NCBI GenBank assembly: GCA_039586815.1
Contig: JBDHJR010000013.1
Span: 1-64,000 of the forward strand
DNA length: 64,000 nucleotides
Origin: WVYX01 sp039586815
GTDB taxonomy: Bacteria > Gemmatimonadota > Gemmatimonadetes > Gemmatimonadales > GWC2-71-9
Reading direction: 5' to 3'
Shown one piece after another: positions 42,630-49,798 of the stretch; position 1 is the stretch's first letter, and each line of letters opens with the position of its first letter. The notes beneath the pieces are model-generated. The model saw nothing but the letters and a program-made list of their open reading frames with translations, did no database searches and was not told where the DNA came from. Position numbers and translations under genes: made by a program.

Positions 42630-44242
42630 GCGCCCGGTCGCTGTTCGCGCTGACGTTCGGACTCGCGGCGGTACCTGTCTTTTCCACTGCGGCAGTGGCG
42701 CAGGAGCCCCCGCGGGTGCAGGGATTGCGGCTCCCGCCCGCGTATTACGAGCGTGTTCGCAGTCAGCCCGACCTGTTCGAGCTCAAGGACGGGTGGATTC
42801 GGCGTGCTGAACGTGCCGCAGCAGCATCGACGGCCGTCACCGGTACGTTGCCGATCGTTGTGGTTCTCGCGCTGTTCGACGATTCGCCCGCGCCACATCT
42901 CTCACAGGCGGACCTCCAACGGGTTCTGTTCGACGGGCCGTTCGAGCACGGCACGGCCACCGAGTACTACGATGAGGCCTCCGGCGGGAGGCTGACGCTC
43001 TCCGGACAGGTGCTGCCATGGGTCAGAACCAGCCTCACGATGGCGGAGGTGGTCGGGAGCGATTACGGCCTGGGAAATGACGCGCAGACACACGCCTATC
43101 TGGTGGAGGCGCTCGACCTGGCCGACCCCACCGTGGACTTCGGGCTGTTCGACAACGACGGTCCCGACGGCACGCCGAACAGTGGAGACGACGACGGTGC
43201 GGTGGACGCCGTGGCGTTCGAGTTTCTCGAGGTGGCGGCGTCCTGCGGTGGGCCCAGCATCTGGCCCCACCGCTCGCGCATCGAGTACTGGACCGCTCCC
43301 GAACAAGCCTACGTGACGAACGATCCTCGTCCTGGGGGCGGAACGATCGTCGTGAACGACTACATCGTGCAGGGCGTGACGGACTGTGGCGGCGTCGAGC
43401 CGCAGAAGGCGACGACGATAGCACACGAGATGGGCCACGTGCTGGGCCTGCCGGACCTGTACGATCGCTCGCAGGGCATCCTCCCCGAGCAGCGTCGCTG
43501 GGTGATCGGGTGCTGGTCGCTCATGGCAGCGGGAGCCTGGGGCTGCGGCACGGATAACCGCGGCGGGTGGGTGCGGCCAACGCACCCCGGCGCGTGGGAG
43601 AAGGAGCAACTCGGTTGGCTGACCGAGGTCGAGGAGGTGGGTGAGGGGTTCGAGCTGGAATTCACGCTCGAACCGGTGCTCACGGGTCAGCGCGTGCTCA
43701 AGATCCCGCTCGAGCGGGGCCCGTTGGCCGACGAGAACGAATACCTGTTGGTGGAGTATCGGACCAAGCAAGGCTTCGACCTGGACCTCCCGGCCTCCGG
43801 CGTTCTCGTCACGCACATCGATCCGGAAATCCCGGGCAACCAGCCGTGCGACGGGTGCCTGCAGGTATACCGGGTGGGAATGCTGGAAGCCGACGGCAAC
43901 AGCAGCCTGAGAAGGACGTTCTTACAGGGTGGCAACCGCGGCGAGCCAGGGGACGCGTGGGGCGCGTTCGGCCCCGGCCACATCGCCAGCAACACCTATC
44001 CTTCGACCCGGCTCAATTCCGGTGTAACGACCCCGGTGACGATCTATCGGATTTCGATTGAAGGCGGAGTAGCCCATGTGACCCTGTCCACCGTCAGGCT
44101 TGCGACGGACCTCCTGGTTCAGCGCTTCTTGGGGAGCGGTGCGACGGCACTAACGACGGAGCAGCAGCAGTACCTGGACCGGTACGGCAACGGTGACGGA
44201 CAGTACGATGTGGGAGACCTGAGGGCTTACTTGAAGAGGTGA
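42626..44242 (+). CDS. Secreted M6-family metalloprotease
   Basis: 538 residues. Signal peptide ends at AVAQE. The catalytic zinc site is HEMGHVLGLPDLYD (HExxHxxGxxD) near 270, with the GCWSLMAAG Met-turn 30-40 residues later, both marks of immune-inhibitor-A-type M6 peptidases. The C-terminal 40 residues (TEQQQYLDRYGNGDGQYDVGDLRAYL) look like half a dockerin or EF-hand calcium site. Several Cys pairs (CGGP, CGVE, CDGC) could be disulfides. ATG 42626 overlaps the stop of the lipoprotein gene. It should degrade extracellular or periplasmic protein; physiological target unknown. Confidence 0.88.
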   Translation: MSARSLFALTFGLAAVPVFSTAAVAQEPPRVQGLRLPPAYYERVRSQPDLFELKDGWIRRAERAAAASTAVTGTLPIVVVLALFDDSPAPHLSQADLQRVLFDGPFEHGTATEYYDEASGGRLTLSGQVLPWVRTSLTMAEVVGSDYGLGNDAQTHAYLVEALDLADPTVDFGLFDNDGPDGTPNSGDDDGAVDAVAFEFLEVAASCGGPSIWPHRSRIEYWTAPEQAYVTNDPRPGGGTIVVNDYIVQGVTDCGGVEPQKATTIAHEMGHVLGLPDLYDRSQGILPEQRRWVIGCWSLMAAGAWGCGTDNRGGWVRPTHPGAWEKEQLGWLTEVEEVGEGFELEFTLEPVLTGQRVLKIPLERGPLADENEYLLVEYRTKQGFDLDLPASGVLVTHIDPEIPGNQPCDGCLQVYRVGMLEADGNSSLRRTFLQGGNRGEPGDAWGAFGPGHIASNTYPSTRLNSGVTTPVTIYRISIEGGVAHVTLSTVRLATDLLVQRFLGSGATALTTEQQQYLDRYGNGDGQYDVGDLRAYLKR

Positions 44243-44269
44243 GTGGCGCCGTGCCCGGGCGCGCTTGCC

Positions 44270-44644
44270 TCAGAATTCGCGCTCGACCTCGACGGATATG
44301 ACGTACCGCTTCTCGGTGAACAGCAGGTTCGCGGTTTCTACGTACGAGATCGAGACGCGAAGGGCGCGAGGGTTGTCGGTGCGGACGAACTGAATGTTGC
44401 CGTCTGAGAGTGGCAGGCCCATGGCGTGGACCTCCTCCAGCACTTGCCGATGGATCGCCTCATCCGTGGCCTGGCCCGCAAACGAGAGCTCTTGCGTCAC
44501 GATCTCTTCTAGCTTGTACTGGCGCCAGTACACCCCGCCGATCTCTATCCCATAGTAGGCGATGGCGGCGAGCACGATGAGCCACAGCAGCAGTGCGGCC
44601 TTGACCGTACCCGATCTACTGAATGCTCTGGCCGTTGCTGTCAC
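44270..44644 (-). CDS. Single-span DUF4845-like membrane protein
   Basis: 124 residues, GTG start. One N-terminal membrane helix (about 14-33) precedes an alpha/beta region of about 85 residues ending in FTEKRYVISVEVEREF. The layout, anchor then small domain with YWRQYKLEEIVTQE, resembles DUF4845 proteins encoded near signal-peptidase genes in other bacteria, but here it follows the kinase-GNAT operon by 72 bases. No function can be given. Confidence 0.55.
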   Translation of the reverse strand: MTATARAFSRSGTVKAALLLWLIVLAAIAYYGIEIGGVYWRQYKLEEIVTQELSFAGQATDEAIHRQVLEEVHAMGLPLSDGNIQFVRTDNPRALRVSISYVETANLLFTEKRYVISVEVEREF

Positions 44645-44716
44645 CTGGTGTCCAGTATTGTGAACGCCACACCATAGGAAAGACGTGCGAGAGACGCAAC
44701 GGTCGGTTCCGCGCCG

Positions 44717-45850
44717 CTACAGGCTCTTCCCGTAAACCCGGTACACCTTTCCCAGTCTTCCCCCCATGAATTGGATGCCGGCGTTGATCTTCTCGTTGTC
44801 CTCCAGGGTCCAGCCCAGCTCCCCGAACTTGATGCCCAGCTGCTCGCCCCCGCGGTGGGCGCGCACGTAGAGCAGGACGCTCAACCCGCCCAGCGCGTGG
44901 CCGCGGTACTCGGGCATGATCCCGAGGAGGAACAGCCTGGCTCCGCGGAACTGATGGCGTCCCAGCTTCACCCGCCAGATCAGCTTGAGCAGACCCGTGG
45001 GGAACAGGCGGCCGTCCAGGTCCTTGATCACCTCGTTGATGTTGGGAAGCGCCACCATGATCCCGGCAGGCTTGCCCTCGACTTCCGCGATTGCCGTGAT
45101 CTCTGGCTTGATGATCATGCCCATCACCTTGGCCGCGTGCCGCACCTCGTTGTCGGTCCAGGGGACGTACCCCCAGTTCCTGCTCCACGCGGCGTTGAAC
45201 ACCTCGCGCACAATGTGGATGTCGCGCTCGAGGTGCTTGGGATCAGCCTGGCGCACGGTGAGTCCCGGATACTGTTCTACGGCCTTGGCGATCTTGCGGG
45301 CCTCGCCCGGAATCTCGCCCACTTCGTAGTACCAGCCGAACAGATCCTTGGCCTTTTCATACCCGGCCGCCTCGAGCAGGCGCGGATAGTAGGGTGGGTT
45401 CTGGGCGCACATGATCATGGGGGGGCCTTCGCGGTCCTCGACCACCACTCCCACCTCTTCGTTGGTCGAAAAGCCCTCGGGCCCCAGCGCCTGGTCGCAG
45501 CCCTGCTGCTTCAGCCAGCCCTCGGCCACTTCGAGCAGGGCACCGGAGACACTCTCGTCCTCGATGGACTCGAAAAAGCCGAAGAAGCCCGTCTTATCCT
45601 TGTGGTACTCATTGTGCAGCCGGTTGGTGTGAGCGCTGATGCGCCCCACCGCCGCGCCGTCCCGCTCAGCCAGGAACAGAGCGGCATCACCGTGCTCGAA
45701 GAAGGGGTTCTTGCGCGGGTTGATGGTGTCCAGTACGTCCGCCAATAGGGGTGGTACCCAATGTGGGTCATTGCGGTGAGCCACCCATGGCACCTTGGTG
45801 AAGGTGCTGCGGTCGGCCTTCGAGTCGACCTGTCTGATCTTCACGCTCAT
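44717..45850 (-). CDS. GNAT-like N-acetyltransferase of unknown substrate
   Basis: 377 residues from ATG 45850. N-terminal VPWVAHRNDPHWVPPLLADV and PFFEHGDAALFLAERDGAAVGRISAH are the signature of a family annotated as GNAT/YghO-like. The acetyl-CoA fold appears twice in part: near 60-110 and near 260-350 (LFLLGIMPEYRGHALGGLSVLLY resembles the P-loop-type motif A). Its ATG overlaps the kinase stop by four bases (ATGA), so both proteins are translated together. The pairing suggests that the kinase controls, or is modified with, this enzyme; this is inference. Confidence 0.75.
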   Translation of the reverse strand: MSVKIRQVDSKADRSTFTKVPWVAHRNDPHWVPPLLADVLDTINPRKNPFFEHGDAALFLAERDGAAVGRISAHTNRLHNEYHKDKTGFFGFFESIEDESVSGALLEVAEGWLKQQGCDQALGPEGFSTNEEVGVVVEDREGPPMIMCAQNPPYYPRLLEAAGYEKAKDLFGWYYEVGEIPGEARKIAKAVEQYPGLTVRQADPKHLERDIHIVREVFNAAWSRNWGYVPWTDNEVRHAAKVMGMIIKPEITAIAEVEGKPAGIMVALPNINEVIKDLDGRLFPTGLLKLIWRVKLGRHQFRGARLFLLGIMPEYRGHALGGLSVLLYVRAHRGGEQLGIKFGELGWTLEDNEKINAGIQFMGGRLGKVYRVYGKSL

Positions 45851-47406
45851 CCAATCCCCCCATTCTCGCTGTCGCGATCCGGGACATCCGGTAATGCCCG
45901 GTGCCGCACCTGTGCCGCGAGCTTGTCCGCCAGGCCTTCGAGCTGCGGAGCGTACTTGCGCGCCAACCCACGGGGGATGCTGGTGGCGGTGAGAGCAGCC
46001 CCGGCGATCGCCGTTGGAATCGCGAGAACCGCCGCCACGTCCGGCAGTCCGAGGAACATCATGGTCGCCAGCGTTGCCAGCGCGCCACCGGCGGCGCCCC
46101 ACGCCGGGGCGAACATCGAGAAGCCGCGGAGATCTATGTGCTCCTCCACGTGTACCCGCGTATCGTCCGAGCCTCGCGTGATCGTCACGCGCACGTCCCG
46201 CCCCACGAACCCCGGCTTGGTGCCGTTCCAGTTCAGCGTGCCGCCGACCCGCGAGACGCTGCCCACGAAACCCAGCGAGCGCTGGATCTCGTCCACCAGG
46301 ACCTCGTAGTCGGCCTCTGCCAGCCGGCCCGGTATGACGCGATCCGTGCTGAGCCTACCCTTGCGGAACTCGGGCTTGGACACGGGGAGCGCGTCGGGCG
46401 GCCGGTCCAGCTCCCCCAGCGCTTCCCGCACGCGTGCCGGGGGGATGCCGACCTCGGCAGCCACCTGCTCGACGCCCCCGACTGAAAGTGCGCCTTCCTC
46501 CGTGACGCGGTCGGCATCGAGTGCCACGGCACGCTGGATCACCTCGCGCGCGACGGAACTGCCGAGCTTGGCGCCGTGCTCGGATGAGTCGGCAAGCGCG
46601 CCGGCGAACGCCCCGGGGCTCGCGTACCGGTCTGCCGGACGCATCGCCAGCGCCTTGACCAGCGTCTGCTCCAGGCGGCCCGGCAGCCCGTCGAGGCGCG
46701 CGCGATGGTCGGATGTGGCGTCGAGGAAGCGGCCCGTGCGGACGGCGTCCTCTCCGGGCCACATGCCGGGTGTCTCGCCGATCAGCATCTCGTACGTGAC
46801 GCACGCCAGCCCGAACACGTCGGTCCTGGGATCCTGCGCGGTGCTGCCGGCGGCCTGCTCCGGGCTCATGTATCCCGGCGTGCCCAGGGGGAAGCCGCTG
46901 CGTGTGAGCTGGTCGCGGCTCACGGCGCTCACCACCTTGGCGATCCCGAAGTCGGCCACGATCGCGTGCCCTTCGGAGAACAGGATGTTCTCCGGCTTCA
47001 TGTCGCGGTGCACCACGCCCTGCCTGTGTGCGTGGTCCAGGGCCGAGGCGACGGCGTCGGTGATCCGGACGGCGTCTTGGATCGGCAGTGTCCGGTCGTC
47101 ACATAGGCGTTGGCGCAGGGATCCACCGCTCACGTGCGGCATCACGTAGTACAGCAGTCCTTCGGCTTCGCCGGAATCGAGCAGCGGGAGTATGTGGGGA
47201 TGGTTGAGCTGGGCGGTGATGCGGATCTCGCGCAGGAACCGCTCGGGTCCCACGGCGGCCGCCAGCTCGGGCTTGAGCACCTTGACCGCGACCGCGCGAT
47301 GGTGCTTCAAGTCTCGCGCCAGATACACCGTGGCCATGCCACCGCTTCCGAGCTCGCGCTCGATGGCGTAGCGGTTTGCTAGTACGGCCCTGACAGCGTC
47401 GACCAC
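45847..47406 (-). CDS. Serine/threonine protein kinase (PknB-like) with membrane tail
   Basis: 519 residues, GTG start. Residues 12-270 form a complete Hanks-type kinase: GSGGMATVY loop, AVKVLK lysine, HRDMKPENI catalytic loop, DFGIAK, and GTPGYMSPEQAAG activation segment. Residues about 290-420 hold a nonkinase region with a DUF1707-like helical stretch, then a beta-rich region (VRVTITRGSDDTRVHVEEHIDLRGF); two hydrophobic helices (about 425-472) anchor the C-terminal part. There are no PASTA repeats, unlike PknB. First gene of a probable operon with the GNAT protein. The substrates are not evident. The 218 bases upstream (47407-47624) are a divergent promoter region. Confidence 0.9.
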   Translation of the reverse strand: MVDAVRAVLANRYAIERELGSGGMATVYLARDLKHHRAVAVKVLKPELAAAVGPERFLREIRITAQLNHPHILPLLDSGEAEGLLYYVMPHVSGGSLRQRLCDDRTLPIQDAVRITDAVASALDHAHRQGVVHRDMKPENILFSEGHAIVADFGIAKVVSAVSRDQLTRSGFPLGTPGYMSPEQAAGSTAQDPRTDVFGLACVTYEMLIGETPGMWPGEDAVRTGRFLDATSDHRARLDGLPGRLEQTLVKALAMRPADRYASPGAFAGALADSSEHGAKLGSSVAREVIQRAVALDADRVTEEGALSVGGVEQVAAEVGIPPARVREALGELDRPPDALPVSKPEFRKGRLSTDRVIPGRLAEADYEVLVDEIQRSLGFVGSVSRVGGTLNWNGTKPGFVGRDVRVTITRGSDDTRVHVEEHIDLRGFSMFAPAWGAAGGALATLATMMFLGLPDVAAVLAIPTAIAGAALTATSIPRGLARKYAPQLEGLADKLAAQVRHRALPDVPDRDSENGGIG

Positions 47407-47624
47407 CCGGTTGTTCCCCCGTAGAGCCTGAGGGAATCTACCTCAGACGCTCGCGGTTGGCACCAAGGAGCGCGTCTCGGTGTTGCGAGCACAAGTGATT
47501 GACTGGCGGACACTTGGGACCCTCGCCGCCGGCTCGGACATCTCCCGCTTAACATCCCGCAGCCCAGCGCGTCATATCCGACAGACCCTAGTTAGATTCA
47601 ACCATTCACTGGTGTGGAGGCAGG

Positions 47625-48443
47625 ATGCGGAACAAGACGTACATCGCCGCGATCATGGCTGCGGTTCTCGTCGCCGGGTGCGACGAGGCCAGCGGGCCCG
47701 GCGGCGTCGACGAGCTCAACTTCGATGCCGCGGTGGTTGCGGCGGATGGGGCCGTAGAGGACCTGGAGATGATGCACGGCCCCGGGTTGGGGAAGGGGGG
47801 CGGGGTGTTCCCCGGATTGATCGGAGGCCGGCCGGACTGCCCCAAGACACAGGACGTGTTCCTGTGCGATCCGATAGAGCGTGACGGGACCACGTACACA
47901 CGCACGATCGTCTACAAGGACGCCCTGGGAAACCCGCAGGACGGGTACGTCGAGGGTGAGACAGCGTCCATCGAGTACGAGATCTGGGTCGAGGGCGAGA
48001 GGGGCCGCACGGGGTGGGGCGCCACCATCGAGCGGCACCGCACCATGGTGGTCGAGGGGCTGCTCGAGGGAGACGGCGACGTCACCTGGAACGGCTCCGG
48101 CGAGGGCTCGGTCACGCGCAGCCGTCACTTCGACGACGGCACCGAGCGCACCTACAACATGACGTCTACCGGCCAGATCATAAGCGTCGTGGTCCCCTAC
48201 CCCAGGGAGGACCACAGCTGGCCCACGTCGGGGACGATCACGCGGACCATGACCATCACCCGCACGTCGAACGGCTCGGAGCAGACCGTCACACGGACCG
48301 TGGAGATCACGTTCAACGGGACGAGCGAGGTGACTGTCGAGGTCGACGGGGAGACTTTCACGCTGGACCTGAGCCAGCGCCCCTTCGGGCCGGGGCACAT
48401 GCGCGGCAAGGGCGGTAGGTTTGGTCAGCCTAATATGCCGTAG
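47625..48443 (+). CDS. Lipoprotein with beta-rich fibre-like tail
   Basis: 272 residues. Lipobox VLVAGC (C19). A short acidic/Gly-rich linker (PGLGKGGGVFPGLIGG) and a CPKTQDVFLC disulfide candidate lead into about 180 residues of alternating Thr/Val strands (GTITRTMTITRTSNGSEQTVTRTVEITFNG is one stretch, about 205-234). It resembles small repeat lipoproteins seen in several copies in this phylum. I cannot name a family. ATG 47625 follows TGGAGGCAGG. A strong terminator ends the unit. Confidence 0.65.
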   Translation: MRNKTYIAAIMAAVLVAGCDEASGPGGVDELNFDAAVVAADGAVEDLEMMHGPGLGKGGGVFPGLIGGRPDCPKTQDVFLCDPIERDGTTYTRTIVYKDALGNPQDGYVEGETASIEYEIWVEGERGRTGWGATIERHRTMVVEGLLEGDGDVTWNGSGEGSVTRSRHFDDGTERTYNMTSTGQIISVVVPYPREDHSWPTSGTITRTMTITRTSNGSEQTVTRTVEITFNGTSEVTVEVDGETFTLDLSQRPFGPGHMRGKGGRFGQPNMP

Positions 48444-48469
48444 GGAAAGTTGGTATCAGATCGGACGTG

Positions 48470-48498
48470 AAAGCGCCGCGCCAAGTGCGCGGCGCTTT
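48470..48498 (+). terminator. Intrinsic terminator
   Basis: AAAGCGCCGCGC / GCGCGGCGCTTT (48470-48481, 48487-48498), loop CAAGT, followed by CGTTTTC. The central 21 bases (48474-48494) are identical to those of the terminator after tRNA-Trp. It also lies past the end of the convergent nitrate operon. The remaining gap to 48597 has no gene. Confidence 0.9.
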
Positions 48499-48597
48499 CG
48501 TTTTCGGCCGCTTCATGACTCTCCCCGATTGGGGCACCATCGTCGCCGTAGCCCGCAGCGTGATGGCGATCAGGGAAGCGGAGCAGGGAAGCGGGCT

Positions 48598-49170
48598 CTA
48601 GCCCTTCGCAGCCGTCAACAACCCATCCATCAACCGCTCCAACCGCTGGAACGCGGGCAGGATCTCACCCGGTACGACCCGCACGGGCGGCGGGTAGCGG
48701 AACAGGCGGTTACGATACGCGGCCAGCAAGAGCAGTTGATCCTGGTCCGACGCCGACAGGGTGAGGCCGATCGTCTCCTGTGCGGCTGTGCGCGAGCGGC
48801 GGCACGAGAACCGCCGGTCCTCCCAACCCCGGTGCATGCCGGGACTCACGCAGTCGAGCTCGTCGTCGCTCAGCAGGTCAACCACATCGTGGAATTGCAG
48901 AACCTTCGGCACGTTGACGCCGTCGCGGTGGGCGTCCACCTCGGGCATCGGCATGGTGAGCTGCACGCCGATCGTGGCCGGGAACTTGTCCTTCACGGGT
49001 TGCAGCAGCGAGATCACCATGATCTCGGCCGCGTGTAACCCGAGACCTAGTGACTCGAACAGCGATACCAGGTCGTCGGCCGCGGCTTCCCGCGCCTTCA
49101 CTGCCGCGCCCCAGAGACGCATGGCCTCGTCCATTGGCCCCAGCTCGATGACGTCGGCCAGTTGATTCAT
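48598..49170 (-). CDS. Hypothetical protein, last gene of the nitrate/octaheme operon
   Basis: 190 residues, mostly helical, no signal peptide and no membrane helix, so probably cytoplasmic. A conserved-looking C-terminal part reads SDQDQLLLLAAYRNRLFRYPPPVRVVPGEILPAFQRL. It has two Cys (DELDCVSPGM, RFSCRR) but no CxxC. I do not recognise it. It follows napB by 34 bases on the same strand. NapD- or TorD-type chaperones often sit at this place in nap operons, yet neither the ferredoxin-like fold of NapD nor the TorD motifs are visible, so a chaperone role is only a guess. Confidence 0.55.
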   Translation of the reverse strand: MNQLADVIELGPMDEAMRLWGAAVKAREAAADDLVSLFESLGLGLHAAEIMVISLLQPVKDKFPATIGVQLTMPMPEVDAHRDGVNVPKVLQFHDVVDLLSDDELDCVSPGMHRGWEDRRFSCRRSRTAAQETIGLTLSASDQDQLLLLAAYRNRLFRYPPPVRVVPGEILPAFQRLERLMDGLLTAAKG

Positions 49171-49204
49171 GTCGGCATTCCTCTTCCCCGCGCCGCCGCG
49201 GCGA

Positions 49205-49798
49205 TCACGGTCGCTCCGTCAGCCCCTCACCCAGAGTGCTCTCGAACCCTTCACGCGTCGTTTCGGGCACGTGGCACTGCCTGCAACGCAGCCGCTCGGG
49301 ATGGCTCGTGCGAATTTCCTCCCGGGCGCCCGGACCGTCGTGGCACGCGACGCAGTTCTCCCGCATCAGGATGCGGTGTGGAATGGTGGGTGGCGCGCCA
49401 GGCGTCGCCCGGCCGCCGGCCCGCAGGTTCTGCTCGAGCGGCTCGAACTCGCTCGTGACGAACCGGTCGTCACTCGTGGCGGACACGTGGCACTGGCGGC
49501 ACCGGATCGTGGCGCCGGCCTGCGGCGTGTCCACGTGCGGTGAGGCTGGAGCGAAACCAACGCCGGAGACCGACCGGCCGCGCTCGTTGTGGCATGCCTC
49601 GCAGCGGGCGCCGAGGCTCCCGTGCGGGATCGTCGGGGGAGCACCGTCGTAAGCGCGCCGCTCCGCCCTAACGCCGGCCGCGGACTTCACCGCCCCCTCC
49701 CGGTCGGGCACGGGAACGGTGTCTGCGCCGCAGGCCGCCGCCAGCGCGGCGGCCGCGAGCGCCCCGGTGATCAGACCCGCTCGACTCGAACCGCGCAT
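49205..49798 (-). CDS. napB: Tetraheme lipoprotein formed by two NapB-like modules
   Basis: 197 residues. Lipobox ALAAAC (C23). Two repeats of about 65-80 residues follow. Module 1: GAPPTIPH (H59), CEACH (C66/C69), PH (H88), RCRQCHV (C100/C103). Module 2: GAPPTIPH (H141), CVACH (C149/C152), SH (H166), RCRQCHVPET (C172/C175). Order and motifs are those of NapB (PPxIPH, CxxCH, SH, RxxCxQCHVPQ), so each module should hold two bis-His hemes, four in all against two in normal NapB. It overlaps napA by 28 bases, which fits an electron donor to NapA. The lipid anchor would hold the complex at the membrane. Confidence 0.85.
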   Translation of the reverse strand: MRGSSRAGLITGALAAAALAAACGADTVPVPDREGAVKSAAGVRAERRAYDGAPPTIPHGSLGARCEACHNERGRSVSGVGFAPASPHVDTPQAGATIRCRQCHVSATSDDRFVTSEFEPLEQNLRAGGRATPGAPPTIPHRILMRENCVACHDGPGAREEIRTSHPERLRCRQCHVPETTREGFESTLGEGLTERP

